DNA of 64,000 nt from Dugong dugon (GCA_030035585.1 CM057462.1:67862734-67926733), one strand, 5' to 3'. Shown: positions 1-41,348, counted from the stretch's first letter. Notes: generated by a model from the sequence alone, not told the origin. A program made the numbers and translations.

Positions 1-1072
1 TGTTTACCTGTGTTTTATTGACTATGCAAAGGCATTTGACTGTGTGGATCCTAACATTGCAAAGAATGGGAATCCCAGAACACTTAATTGTGCTCATGAG
101 GAACCCGTACATAGAGCAAGAGGCAGTTGTTCGAACAGAACAAGAGGATACCGTGTGGTTTAAAAATCAGGAAAGATGTACATCTGGGTTGTATCTTTTC
201 ACCATACTTATTCAGTCTGTATGCTGAGCAGATAATTCAAGAAGGTGGACTATATGAAGAAGAATGCAACATCAGGATTGGTGGAAAACTCATTAACAAC
301 CTGCAATATGCAGATAACACAAGCTTGCCTGCTGAAAGTGAAGAAGACTTGAAGTACTTGCTAATGAAGATCAAAGACTGCAGCCTTCAGTATGGATTAC
401 ACCTCAACATAAAACAAAAATCCTCACAACTGGACCAGTAAGAAACATCATGATAATCGTAGAAAATATTGAAGTTGCTAAGGATTTCATTTACTTGGAT
501 CCACAATCAACACCCATGGGAGCAGCGGTCAAGAAATCAAATGACATATTGCATTGGGCAAATCTGCTGCAAAAGATCTCTTCAAAGTGTTAAAAAGCAA
601 AGATGTCACTTTGAGGACTAAGGTGCACCTGACTCAAGCCATGGTATTTTCAGTTGCATCATATGCTTGGGAAAGTTGAACAGAATAAGGAACCGAAGAA
701 GTATTGATGCCTTTAAATTATGACGTTGTCAGAATATTGACTATACCATGGACTACCAGAAGAACGAACAAATCTGACTTGGAAGGTACAGCCAGAATGC
801 TCCTTAGAAGTGAGGATGGCAAGACTTCGTCTCATGTACTTTGGACATGTTATCAGGAGGGACCAGTTCCTGGAGAAGGACATCGTGCTTGGTAAACTAG
901 AAGGTCAGCAAAAAAGAGAAAGACCCTCAACGAGATGGATTGACACAGTGGCTGCAACGATGGGGTCAAACATAGCAACGTTTGTGAGGATGACATAGGA
1001 CTGAGCATTGTTTCATTCTGTTGTCCATAGGGTCACTATGAGTTGGAACTGACTCTACAGTACCTAACCACA
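1..1072 (+). mobile_element. RTE (BovB-like) retrotransposon fragment, 3' part
   Basis: The copy enters the window already inside the reverse-transcriptase domain and runs to the 3' end of the element near 1072. Frame at 127-441 reads the RT palm with the catalytic motif YADN, where active copies have YADD, followed by 'GLHLNIKQK'. Frame 810-998 reads the C-terminal block with 'GHVIRRDQFLEKDI' and 'RPSTRWID'. Frameshifts and stops separate the blocks, so no protein can be made. The terminal block corresponds to the RTE tail normally written CAGCACCTAACAACAA, here degraded to CAGTACCTAACCAC. Related copies lie at about 6.3, 22.1, 32.3 and 34.0 kb. Confidence 0.88.
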
Positions 1073-2028
1073 TCTTCTAGAAGTTTTATAGTTTTGCATT
1101 TTACATGTAGGTCTATAACCTATTTTGAGTTAATTTTTGTGAAAGATGTAAGGTCTGTGTCTAGATTATTTTTTTTTGTGTGTGTTGGTGTTTAGTTGTT
1201 CCAACACCATTTGTTTAAAAGACTATCTTTTCTTCATTGAATTGCCTTGTCACCTTTTCAGAGATCAACTGACTATGTTTTTGTGTGTCTCTTTTCTGTT
1301 CCATTGACCTATTTGTCTATTCTTTCATGAATACTACGCTGTCATGATTACTGTAGCTTAATACTAAGTCTTGACGTTGAGTAGTAGCAGTCTTCTTTTT
1401 TCTTCTTCTTCAGTATTGTTTCAGTTATTCTGGGTATTTCCTTTCCATATAAACTTTAGACTCAGTTTGTCAACATTCACAAAATAATTTTCTGGGACTG
1501 TGATTGGGATTACATTGAATCCACAGATGAGTTGGAAAGAACTAGTATCTTAACAATATTGAGTCTTCTATCCATCAACGTGGAGTATTTCTCCATTTAT
1601 TTAGGTCTTTAATTTCTTTCATGAGACTGTTGTAGTTTTCCTTATATAGATGTTGTACATGTTTAGTTAGATTAACACCTAAGTATTTTTGTTGTTGCTG
1701 CTAATATAAATGGCTGCATTTTTTATTTCAGATTCCAATTGTTTATTGCTAGTACATAGGAAAGTACTTGACTTTTGCATATGAACCTTGCATCCTTGCA
1801 ACCCTGTTCCGGGGTTGTTTTTTTAAATTAAATCTTTGGGATTTTCCCCATAGACAATCATGTCATCTGTGAACAAAGTACTTTTATTTCTTACTCCCAA
1901 TCTGTATACCTCTTGTATTTCCTTTTCTTGTCTTGTTATACTAGCTTAGAACTTCCAGTACAGTGCTGAATAGAGTGGTGAGAGAGGACATCCTTGCCTT
2001 GTTCCCACTCTTAGAGGAAAAGCATTTA

Positions 2029-2850
2029 TCATATTTTACACGAATAACATGCATGTTATATGTCTTTTTGCAAACTGCACAACCCTCCCACACCTTATTT
2101 TTGTAAGCGTGCTATACCAGTATTTTTTTACATGTTGCTTGCAAGCATATGACTAAGGTGACTTATGATTATTGATCAAAGACATTGGCGCTAATAAGCC
2201 ATAATTAGACTATGAAATAAACAGATTTAGCATAGCTTAATGGTTTCATTTAACATGATGTGGTAAGGTTTTCACATTCAACTGTTCAGCCAAGAGTGAT
2301 CATCTATCAGTTTTGCTTTGTTTACTCCTCCAATTATAAGCCAGAGTCAGAAGACTGTGATAATTATGTCAATGCAGATTGAATCAAGATTCCTATTGAT
2401 AGCTACTCAATGCCATTTATGCCAGTGCAGGCTTCACTTTGTTTACGCTTCCAATTGATAGCACGTGATTTATGGACAGTTTCAGTAGGTTCAAGGTTCT
2501 GATTGATGACTCAGAAGTGATGGGGATATAATTATCAACTTAAATTAATAGAAACAAATGTACAGTTTCAATTGTTTATTTTCTGATTACCAGGGTACTA
2601 CCAAACTCAATGCATGACTTTTTGACCCTGGCTTATACCTTTATTATAGAAATATAATCAAAAGTAACATTTTCAGACTTTTGAATGAGGGTGATTGGGC
2701 CGAAATTCATTTCTGGAAATGTCACAAGATGTGCGTGGTATATGCATGGGCACGCTATGCCAGAACTTTTTTACATAAGTTCATCATGTTCGTGCATTAT
2801 ATGTAAGTGCACGTTATTTATGCGGGCATGTTATTTACGAAAAAATACAG
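2029..2850. mobile_element. TA-flanked DNA transposon-like element nested in L1
   Basis: An 822-bp non-L1 segment interrupts the L1 ORF2 fragment. It is flanked on both sides by TA (2027-2028 and 2851-2852), and joining the flanks restores the expected L1 reading 'GCATTTAGTCTC'. Its ends are imperfect inverted repeats: left 'TCATATTTTACACGAATAAC' and, read from the right on the other strand, 'CTGTATTTTTTCGTAAATAA'. Subterminal sequence on the right is rich in CGTGC/GCACG and ATATA blocks. No transposase frame is visible, so it would be non-autonomous. TA duplication suggests the Tc1/mariner/pogo superfamily. I do not recognise the family. Confidence 0.55.
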
Positions 2851-2880
2851 TAGTCTCATCATTAAGTATGATTTTTTTGC

Positions 2881-2955
2881 TGTTGTTAGTTGCTGTCAAG
2901 TTGATGAAAATCCTAAAGAGCAATTCTATTCTGCACACACGGGGTCACCATGAAG
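2881..2955 (-). repeat. Short RTE/SINE-tail-like fragment
   Basis: The words 'TTGTTAGTTGCTGTCAAG' and 'GGGGTCACCATGA' resemble the reverse complement of the AfroSINE/RTE 3' region, but the middle has diverged. It sits inside L1 sequence just right of the DNA element. Confidence 0.4.
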
Positions 2956-4279
2956 TAGGTTTTTTGTAGATGTTCTTTATCAAGCTGAGGAAGTTCCCGT
3001 CTATTCCTAGTTTGCTAAGAGTTTTTATCATGAATGGATGTTGGACTTTGTCAAATACTTTTTCTTATCTGTTGATATAATCATGTGGTTTTTCTTCTTT
3101 ATCCTGTTGATGTTGTGGATTACATTAACTCATTTTCAAATATTAAACCAGCCTTGCATACCTAGAATAAATCCCATGATCATGATAAACAATTCTTTTT
3201 ATACATCATTGCATTTGATTTGCTAATATTTTGTTGAGGATTTTTGCATCTGTTTTCATGAAAGATAATTGTTCTGTAGTTTTCCTTTCTTGTAATGTCT
3301 TTATCTGGTTTTGGTATTAAGGTAATGCTGGCCTCATAGAATGAGTTAGGAAGTGTTCCCTCTGCTTTTATTTTCTAGAAGAGATTGTACAGGATTAGGA
3401 TCATTTCTTAAGTATTTGATAAACTTTACCAATGAAAGTACCTAGGTCTGGTGCTTTCTGTTTTAAAAGGTTATTAATTATTGATTCAACTTCTTTATTA
3501 AATATAGGCCCTTTCAAATTATCTGTTTCTCCTTGTGTGAGTTTTGGTAAATTGTGTCTTTCACGGAATTGTTCCATTTCATTTATCAAATTTGTGGAGA
3601 TAGAGTTGCTCATAATATTCTTTTATTATCCTTTTAATGTCCATGGGATCAGTAGTGATGGTCCGTCTTTCATTTCTGATATTAGTAATTTATCTCTTCT
3701 CTCTTTTTTTTTCCTTGGTTAGTCTGGCTAGAGGTTTATCAATTTTATTTATTAATCTTTTCAAAGAACCAGATTTTTATTTCACTGATTTTCTGTATTG
3801 ATTTCCTGTTTTCAATTTCACTTATTTCTGCTCTTACTTTTGCTTTAATTTGCTCTTTCTCTAGTTTCCTAAAGTGGGAGATTAAATTATTGATTTTGGA
3901 TCTTTCTTCTTTTCTAATACATGTATTCAATGCTATAAATTTCCCAGTGAGCACTGCTTTCACTGCATCCCACAAATTTTGATAGGTTTTGTTTTATTTT
4001 ATATCCAATTAGTTCAAAATATTTTTAATTTCTTTTGAGACTTCTTCTTTGACCCATATGTTTTTTAGAAGTGTGTTGTTTACATCTCCAAATATTTTAG
4101 GATTTTCCATCTATCTTTCTTTTATTAATTTCTAGCTTCATAATATTATTTTTAACAGATGTATAGTGTTCTGTTGCATAGATATCTCATAATTTATGGA
4201 ATACATTCTTTAGACTTTTTTGCTGTTTAAATAATGCTATAATAAATATCCTTTTGAATAAGATTTTGCAACTGCAATG

Positions 4280-4770
4280 AAGTATGATAAATGTTATACT
4301 AAGAGAGGTTTAGAATGCTGTGATAGCACATAGCAGGGACATCTGAGCTGGTCTAGGGACATCAAGAAAGCCTTATCGAAGAAAGATATTTAAACTGATA
4401 GTGAAGTAGTTGGTATGTGGGAGCCAAATAGAGCATATTAAGCAAAGGAAAGCCTGGAAGAAGATAGGGAAAAGGTTGTAGTTGGGGAATGAGGAAGGAA
4501 TAAGTATGGAGGATTACTTGTTTGAGGACATGAATAGAGTTCTTTTGGATGAAACAAAGTGTTTGGGGGTAGAGGAAGTAGAAAGAGGCTAGAAAGGTAA
4601 GCTAGGGCTAGGTCATGCAGAGCCCTGCAAGCCACATTAAGGAATTTGGACTACACCTTAAGAGTAAAGAATTTCAAGCAGAGAGGGTGATATGATCAGA
4701 TTATTTCTTAGGAAGAGCACTCTGGCTGCTATGCAAAAGATGTATTAGAAGAGAGGATAAGGCAATAGCA
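4280..4770. repeat. Ancient mammalian interspersed repeat (family not assigned)
   Basis: Purine-rich text with the words 'GCTAGGTCATGCAGAGCCCT', 'AATTTGGACTACACCTTAAG' and 'GCACTCTGGCTGCTATG' matches an old repeat that recurs in this window near 41.0, 51.2, 59.1 and 63.1 kb. It may be L2-like. No coding potential is evident. Confidence 0.4.
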
Positions 4771-4862
4771 TAGACAGGGAGTCTTATCAGTCTACTGATT
4801 TCTTAATTTTATTCACTGATTATACTAATTAATTTGTTAGTCTTTATCATTCAAACTGTATA

Positions 4863-6280
4863 CAGACTCACCTCGTTTTATTGCGTCCTGCTTTACTGCA
4901 CTTCACAGATACTGCATTTTTTACAAGTTGAAGGTTTGTGACAACTGTGGATTGAGCAAGTCTGTTGGCACCATTTTTCAACAGCAGGTGCTCACTTCAT
5001 GTCTCTGTGTCATATTTTGCTAATTCTTGCAGTATTTCAAACTTTTTCATTATTATTATTATTATATCTGTTATGGTGATCTGTAATTAGGGATATCTGA
5101 TGTTACTCTTATAATTGTTTTGGGGCGCCACGAACTGCTCCCATATAAGGCAGCAAATTTAATTGATAAATGTTGTGTGTGTCCTGACTGCTTCACTGAC
5201 TGGCCGTTCCCCACTTCTCTCGCTCTCCTTGGGCCTTCGTATTCCCTGAGATTCGACAATATTGAAATTAGGCCAGCTAACAGCCCTACAATGGCCTCTA
5301 AGTGTTCAAGTGAAAGGAAGAGTCGCACATCTCTCACTTTAAATCAGAAGCTAGAAATGATTAGGCTTAGTGAAGAAGGCATATTGAAAGCTGAGATAAG
5401 CTAAAAGCTAGGCCTCTTGTGCCAAACAGCTAACCAAGTTGTGAATGCAAAGGAAAAGTTCTTGAAGGAAGTTAAAAGTGCTACTCCAGTGAACCTACAA
5501 ATGATAAGAAAGTGAAACAGCCTTATTGCTGATACGGAGAAAGTTTTAGTGGTCTGGATAGAAGATCAAACCAGCCACGATGTCTCCTTAAGTCAAAGCC
5601 TAATCCAGAGCAAGGCCCTAACTCTCTTCAATTCTATGAAGGCTGGGAGAGGTGAAGAAGCTGTAGAAGAAAAGTTTGAAGCTAGCAGAAGTTGGTTCCT
5701 GAGGTTTAAGGAAAGAAGCCGTCTCCATAATATAAAAGTGCAAGGTGACGCAGCAAGTGCTGATGCAGAAGTGGCAGCAGGTTATCCAGAAGATCTAGCT
5801 AAGATAATTGATGAAGACGGCTACACTAAACAACAGATTTTCAATGTAGACGAAACAGTCTTATATTGGAAGAAGATGCCATCTAGAATTTTCATAGCTA
5901 GAGAGGAGAAGTCAATGCTTAGTTTCAAAGCTTCAAAGGACAGACTGGCTCTCTTGTTAGGGGCTAATGCAGCTTGTGACTTTAAGTTGAAGTCAGTGCT
6001 CATTTACCATTCTGAAAATCCTAGGGCCCTTAAGAATTATGCTAAATGTCCCGTCTGTGCTCTACAAATGGAACAACAAAGCCTGAATGATGGTACATCT
6101 GTTTATAACATAATTTGCTGAATATTTTAAGCCCACTGTTGAGACTTAACTGCTCAGAAAAAAAGATTCCTTTCAAAATATCACTGCTCATTGACAATGC
6201 ACCTGGTCGCCCAAGAGCTCTGATGGAGATGTACAAGGAAATTAATGTTGTTTTCATGCCTGCTAACACAACATTGCAAA
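4863..6280 (+). mobile_element. Tigger1-type pogo DNA transposon, 5' half
   Basis: The copy starts with CAG immediately after a TA target dinucleotide (4861-4862), and its 5' end ('CTCGTTTTATTGCG') is typical of Tigger1 inverted repeats. The transposase begins at ATG 5291 ('MASKCSSERKSRTSLTLNQK', the CENP-B-like helix-turn-helix N terminus) and is broken by a stop at 5402-5404. A second open stretch at 5549-6121 covers the second DNA-binding domain and the start of the DDE catalytic domain ('[17 protein letters not shown]'). The block at about 6185-6270 ('[17 protein letters not shown]') carries the second catalytic Asp region. The sequence then switches abruptly to RTE, and the 3' half and 3' inverted repeat are absent. 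Confidence 0.9.
5291..6270 (+). pseudogene. Tigger1 transposase pseudogene
   Basis: This is a decayed pogo-family transposase, which in active form binds the terminal repeats and catalyses cut-and-paste transposition. Visible parts in order are the N-terminal HTH (37 codons, then stop at 5402), a CENP-B-type second DNA-binding segment around 5550-5760, and DDE-domain motifs 'NVDET' and 'LLIDNAPG'. Frameshifts occur near 6050 and 6120. The third catalytic region is missing because RTE sequence replaces it. It is not host-gene coding. Confidence 0.8.
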
Positions 6281-7036
6281 GAGGATTTGAAGCACTTACT
6301 GATGAAGATCAAAGACTACAGCCTTCAGTGTGGATTGCACCTCAACATAAAGAAAACAAAAATCCTCACAACTGGACCAATAAGCAGCATCATGATAATC
6401 GGAGAAAATATTGAAGTTGTCAAGGATTGCATTTTACTTGGATCCACAATTGACTCCCATGGAAGCAACAGTCAAGAAATCAAATGACGTATTGCATTGG
6501 ACAAATCTGCTGCAAAAGACCTCTTTACAGTGTTAAAAAGCAGAAATGTCACTTTGAAGATTAAGGTGCACCTGACCCAAGCCATGGTATTTTTAATCAC
6601 CTCATATGTGTGTGAAAGCTGGACAGTGAATAAGGAAGGCCAAAGAAGAATTGACACCTTTGAATTATAGTATTGTTGAAGAATATTGAATATACCGTGG
6701 ACTGCCAGAAGAATGAACAAATCTGCCTTGGAAGAAGTATAGCCGGAATGCTCCCTTGGAAGCAATGATGGCAAGAATTCATCTCACGTACTTTGGACAT
6801 GTTATCAGGAAGGACCAGTCCCTGGAGAAGGACATCATGCTTGGTAAAGTAGAGGGTCAGCAAAAAAGAGGAAGACCCTCAATGAGATGGATTAACATAG
6901 CGGCTGCAACAATGGGCTCAAGCATAACAATGATTGTGAGGATGGCGCAGGACCGAGCAGTGTTTCGTTCTATTGTACATAGGGTCGCTATGAATTGGAA
7001 TCAACTCGACAGCACCTAACAACAACAACAACAACA
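6281..7036 (+). mobile_element. RTE retrotransposon fragment fused to Tigger1
   Basis: The fragment begins within the RT domain ('[15 protein letters not shown]' in one frame, '[20 protein letters not shown]' in the other) and ends with the characteristic 'CAGCACCTAACAACAACA' tail at 7007-7036. The frame at 6756-7019 retains the C-terminal block 'TYFGHVIRKDQSLEKDIM' and 'RGRPSMRW'. It is broken by stops and shifts. Its left end joins directly onto Tigger1 at about 6275-6284. Confidence 0.88.
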
Positions 7037-36450
<29,414 letters not shown>

Positions 36451-36640
36451 ACACACAGCATCCAAGAACAAGACCAAAAGTCAGAACTATAAAATCACTG
36501 ATGTCTAAAACTATACTGAAGTTTGGACATGAAGTGGAACTTGACATGGAGAAGAGTTACCACACATCTCCACTGTACATCAACCTGGAGTCTTAAAAAT
36601 TGCTGATAAATTCATTAAACCAGTTCAAAAAATAGATTTC
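36451..36640 (+). other. CCDC30: CCDC30 3' UTR
   Basis: Sequence after the stop up to a likely poly(A) signal ATTAAA at 36614-36619. The AATAAA overlapping the stop codon (36446-36451) is probably coincidental. The exact cleavage site is unknown. Confidence 0.5.
36614..36619 (+). terminator. CCDC30: Possible CCDC30 polyadenylation signal ATTAAA
   Basis: A variant hexamer ATTAAA about 120 nt past the second stop, with a T-rich stretch downstream at 36640-36655. Confidence 0.45.
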
Positions 36641-37758
36641 TCAATTTTGTTTGATGTCCTCAAATGCCCTGTATTGATCAATATAATGACTTAAGTTAAA
36701 TGATTTAATTAGGTTTCTGTTCAGCAGAGGACATATGTGGTCAATTCAGCATTCTTTCCCACTATCGCAGGTATTTTTTTCTTGTCATTCTTTTCATTGT
36801 AAAAACAATATAATAACATTAAAGCAAGTATTTCAAAAAGAAAAAAACTCTTATAATCCCACATTCTTAACACAGCTACTTTCGTTTTGGAGTTATTCCC
36901 TTCTGGTCCTTATTCAAATGCATATATTTTAAGTGGTTATTATCAGCTAGTATATTCATTTTCATAGTGTGATTTCTATTTTAATATACCATACAACATT
37001 CTCCTGTATTTCAACAGTATTCATAATTATTCTTTATTTTTGTTGTTGTTAGGTGCTGTTGAGTTGGCTCTGACTCATAGTGACCCTATATTCTTTATTA
37101 GCCACATGATATTCTATCAAGTTGATGCTCTATAAATTACTTAACCATTCTCTTGTTATTTGACATTTAGGTTGTTTCTACTTTTTAACTATTTAAGATT
37201 ATGCTGCATTGAAAATCTTTGTGCATGTAGCTCTTTTCTTCTCTTGAATTATTACAGAATACAAATTTACAAGATTGGCATAATTGGGTTAAAGCATATA
37301 AATGCTAATATGGCTTTTGGTACATCACTTGTCACATTTTTTTTAAAGGGTTGTGGCAACATAAGGTTTCAATAATGAAGTTCCTCAACCTCTTTAAGCC
37401 TTAATTTCTTGTTCCATAAAATGGGACAGTAGTACTTAGCCTATAGTGGTGGTGTGAAAATCAAATGAAATGGTGCATAAAGTACTTAGCACTTAGTAAC
37501 TGCTTAATAAATAGTGTCTATCATCATTTATTTTCACGAGCAGTGTATGAGTATACTAGTTCCTCCACAACCTTATCAACATTAAATACTATAAATTTTT
37601 AAAATTTATTCCAAAATAGTATAAAACTCTTCAGGGTGACTGCTGCTGCTCCTTCCTGTCCTCCTTTTCCTCCTCCTCTTTCTTCTTTTTCAGCTGGAGA
37701 GGGAGTGCAAGGGGAAGAGAGGAAGTAAGCAGAAATAAAAAAAAGATCCCTTAAGTTG
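36641..37758. other. Intergenic: old antisense L1 and RTE tail
   Basis: 36760-37360 reads as old antisense L1 ('CATTTAGGTTGTTTCTAC'). 37037-37092 is a short reversed RTE/SINE tail ('TTGTTGTTAGGTGCTGTTGA'). A MIR-like segment lies at about 37380-37510. Confidence 0.5.
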
Positions 37759-37782
37759 AGATGTACTGAATTTTTTTTTTTT

Positions 37783-38938
37783 TTTATTATACTTCAGGTG
37801 AAGGCTGACAGAACAAATAGAAGTACACATGTTGTTTTATGACATTGGTTAACAACCCCACAACATATTAACCCTCTAACTTCTCAACCTTTTTTTTTTT
37901 TTTTTGGTGAAAATACACATAGCCAAAGGTACACCATTTCAAAAAATTTCTACATGCACAGTTCAGTGACATCGACTACGCTCTTCCAGTTGTGCTGTTA
38001 TTCTCACTTAAGATGAAGGCTTACAGAACAAAATAGTTTCTCATTTAACAGTTACTACAAATGTTGCCCTATGACAATCAACAATCTCACAACACATCAA
38101 CAATATCCTTACTCAACCTTGGGTTCCCTATCACCAGCTTCCTTGTCCCCTTCTGCCTTCTGGCCCTTGTCACTGGACTCCTGTACCTCGTTAGTGTCAT
38201 TTGGTTTTACGGGGCTGTCCACTCCCAGGCTGAACAGTGAACCTCGGAGGTAGCTTCACCACTGAGCTAAAAGGGTGTCTGGGGGCCATACTCTCGGGAT
38301 TTCTCCAGTCTCCCTTAGGCCAGTAAATCTGGTCTTTTTTTTTTTTTTTGTGAGTTAGAATTATGCTCTACATCCTTCTCCAGCTCTGTCCAGAACCCTC
38401 TGTTGTGATCCTGGTTAGAGCAGTCAGTGGTGGTAGCCAGGCACCATCTAGCTGTACTGGACTCAGTCCAGTGGAGGCCTTGGTAGCTGTGGACAATTAG
38501 TCCTTCGGACTAATCTTTTCCTTGTATCCTGTTCTCGTCATTCTCCCTTGCTCCCGAAGGGATGAGACCAGTGGAGTATCTTAGATGGCCGCTCACAGGC
38601 TTTTAAGACCCCAGACACTACTTACCAAGGTAGAATGTAGAGCATTATCTTTATAAGCTGTGTCATGCCAGTTGAGCTAGATGTTCCCGAGACCATGGTC
38701 CCCAGAGCCCTCTGCCCAGCAGTTCAGTCCCTCAGGGAGTTTGGATGTGTCTGTGGGGCTTCCATGACCTTTCCTAGTACAGGTTGTGCTAGTTTCTCCT
38801 ATATTGTGTACTGTCTCACCCTTCACCCAAGATACCACTTATCTATTAAGTATTCCCCACCCCCCACTCCTCCCATCTCTGGTAACCAACAAAGATTGTT
38901 ACATTTTGTGTGTGAACTTTTTCATGGTGGTTTTTAAA
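37783..38938 (-). repeat. First copy of duplicated L1 3' region
   Basis: Runs from 'ATTATACTTCAGGTGAAGGC' to 'GAACTTTTTCATGGTGG'. Contains two internal T-tracts and two related L1-tail blocks around a foreign-looking segment ('GGTGAAAATACACATAGCC'). Confidence 0.82.
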
Positions 38939-38943
38939 ATTTT

Positions 38944-40112
38944 TTTATTTTATTGTACTTCAGGTGAAGGCTTACAGAACAAATAGTTTCTCATGAAACA
39001 GTAGTACACATGTTGTTTTATGACATTGGTTAACAACCCCACAACATATTAACCCTCTAACTTCTCAACCTTTTTTTTTTTTTTTGGTGAAAATACACAT
39101 AGCCAAAGGTACGCCATTTCAAAAAATTTCTACATGCACAGTTCAGTGACATCGACTACGCTCTTCCAGTTGTGCTGTTATTCTCACTTAAGATGAAGGC
39201 TTACAGAACAAAATAGTTTCTCATTTAACAGTTACTACAAATGTTGCCCTATGACAATCGTTAACAATCTCACAACACATCAACAATATCCTTACTCAAC
39301 CTTGGGTTCCCTATCACCAGCTTCCTTGTCCCCTTCTGCCTTCTGGCCCTTGTCACTGGACTCCTGTACCTCATTAGTCTCACTTGGTTTTACGGGGCTG
39401 TCCACTCCCAGGCTGAACAGTGAACCTCGGAGGTAACTTCACCACTGAGCTAAAAGGGTGTCTGGGGGCCATACTCTCGGGGTTTCTCCAGTCTCCTTTA
39501 GGCCAGTAAATCTGGTCTTTTTTTTTTTTTTTTGTGAGTTAGAATTATGCTCTACATCCTTCTCCAGCTCTGTCCAGAACCCTCTGTTGTGATCCTGGTC
39601 AGAGCAGTCAGTGGTGGTAGCCGGGCACCATCTAGCTGTACTGGACTCAATCCGGTGGAGGCCTTGGTAGCTGTGGACAATTAGTCCTTTGGACTAATCT
39701 TTTTGTCGTATCCTGTTCTCTTCATTCTCCCTTGCTCCCGAAGGGATGAGACCAGTGGAGTATCTTAGGTGGCCGCTCGCAGGCTTTTAAGACCCCAGAC
39801 ACTACTCACCAAGGTAGAATGTAGAGCATTGTCTTTATAAGCTGTGTCATGCCAGTTGAGCTAGATGTTCCCGAGACCATGGTCCCCAGAGCCCTCTGCC
39901 CAGCAGTTCAGTCCCTCAGAGAGTTTGGATGTGTCTGTGGGGCTTCCATGACCTTTCCTAGTACAAGTTGTGCTAGTTTCTCCTGTATTGTGTACTGTCT
40001 CACCCTTCACCCAAGATACCACTTACCTATTATCTATTTAGTATTCCCCCCCCACCCCTCCCATCCCTGGTAACCAACAAAGATTGTTACATTTTGTGTG
40101 TGAACTTTTTCA
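38944..40112 (-). repeat. Second copy of duplicated L1 3' region
   Basis: Matches the first copy almost base for base with a few percent substitutions. Unlike the first copy, it continues without break into ORF2 sequence at 40113. Confidence 0.82.
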
Positions 40113-40454
40113 TGGGTTTTTACAATAGAGGTCTCATACAATATTTGTCCTTTTGTGATTGACTTATTTCACTCAGCATAATGTCCTCCAGTTTCATCCA
40201 TGTTATGAGATGGTTCACAGATTCATTGTTCTTTCTTGTTGTATAGTACTCCATTGTGTGTATGTACCATAGTTTGTTTGTCCATTCATCTGTTGATGGG
40301 CATCTAGGTTGTTTCCATCGTTTTGCTATTGTGAACAATGCTGCCATGAACATAGGTGTGCATATGTCTATTAGAGTGACAACTCTTATTTCTCTAGGAT
40401 ATATTCCTAGGAGTGGGTTTGCTGGATCGAATGGTAGAGACATACTGAATTTTT

Positions 40455-41348
40455 ATGTGCAACTTTTACTTCCCCAGACCACAGAACTAGAAAGGATGAT
40501 CAAAGTATACAGGACCAAATAATAACTATGATATTGAATGCATGCTTCTGAGCCTTGCCTTAGATCACATTCTTTCACTCAATTGATCTATTTATTGAAT
40601 ACCTACTACGTGCTATTCAGTAGTAGGTGAACAAGACAGAAAAGGAGAGTCTCTGCTTCCAAGAAGTTTATATTTTATTTGGGAGAAGAGTTGTGTGTGT
40701 GTCACAGGGGTGAGTTGTAGAGACAGACAATATAATTTTGGATGGTGAGTGGCACGAAGAAAATAAACCAGTGATCTGAGTGACCCAGGCCTACTTTATA
40801 TTGGATGCAGCTTTCCCTCTGAGGAGGTGACACCTGAGATGAGCCCAGAACAACAAGGATACCCTCCTTGCTCCCAGCTAAGATCTGAGAGAATATTTCA
40901 GCTAGTACCAAGGCCCTGAGAGAGTAGCAACCTTCAGTGATCTCCATGAACTGAAAAGCCAGAGCATAGTGACTGAGGGCAAGTTCTGCAGGATGAGGCC
41001 AGGTAGGTACAGATAATTTAGGCCTCTGTAGGTAAGTAAGTGAATTTTATTCTGAGCCAGGAGACATAGCAGAAGAATTCTTTTAAAAGCTCTAGCTGCT
41101 GCATGGGAAATGAGCTGGAGAGGACAAAAGTGGAAGCTTGTGGCAGAACTGGAACTAAAATTCTAGTGTCCTGACTTCAAGGAAGGATTGAATATGGAGG
41201 AAGCCCTCGCTGTGTACCGGGCTGTTCTAAGTGTTAAGGGTGAACAAACCCGTGTCCTTGCCTTCAGGGGGTCTCACAGACTAATGGACAAGGAGAAAAA
41301 CAGCATGTGTGATGGTTCAGAGACCTAAACTGTAACAGCTGATAAAGA
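40455..41348. other. Intergenic: L2-like ancient repeats
   Basis: 40560-40690 resembles L2 ('TATTGAATACCTACTACGTG'). 40780-41160 is the unassigned ancient repeat also seen at 4.3, 51.2, 59.1 and 63.1 kb. Confidence 0.45.

Larger units (their letters stand above)
1077..4250 (-). mobile_element. Antisense L1 ORF2 fragment, interrupted
   Basis: The + strand reads as the reverse complement of L1 ORF2. Minus-strand frames at 3401-3613 and 3745-3975 give typical ORF2p linker and RT-region peptides, for example 'RERHNLPKLTQGETDNL'. No 3' UTR or poly(A) is seen at the low-coordinate end, so the copy is truncated on both sides. It is diverged and full of stops. It is split at 2029-2850 by a DNA element and at about 2881-2955 by a short RTE/SINE-tail fragment. 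Confidence 0.8.
37776..40437 (-). mobile_element. L1 with internally duplicated 3' region, antisense
   Basis: A reverse poly-A T-run begins the element and ORF2 C-terminal sequence ends it (minus frame 40120-40443, '[20 protein letters not shown]'). Target duplications AGATGTACTGAATTTTT (37759-37775) and AGACATACTGAATTTTT (40438-40454) bracket the whole. Between them a unit of about 1.17 kb occurs twice (about 37783-38938 and 38944-40112), only a few percent different. Confidence 0.85.

Noticed and set aside
38071-39436. Regular T-tracts and repeats as a possible CRISPR-like or satellite array
   Set aside because: Only two units exist, explained by the duplicated L1 region; no short repeats with regular spacers.
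37783-40112. Two nearly identical small frame pairs suggesting a duplicated gene
   Set aside because: They are antisense readings of duplicated L1 3'-region sequence; target-site duplications and the L1 ORF2 end show the origin.
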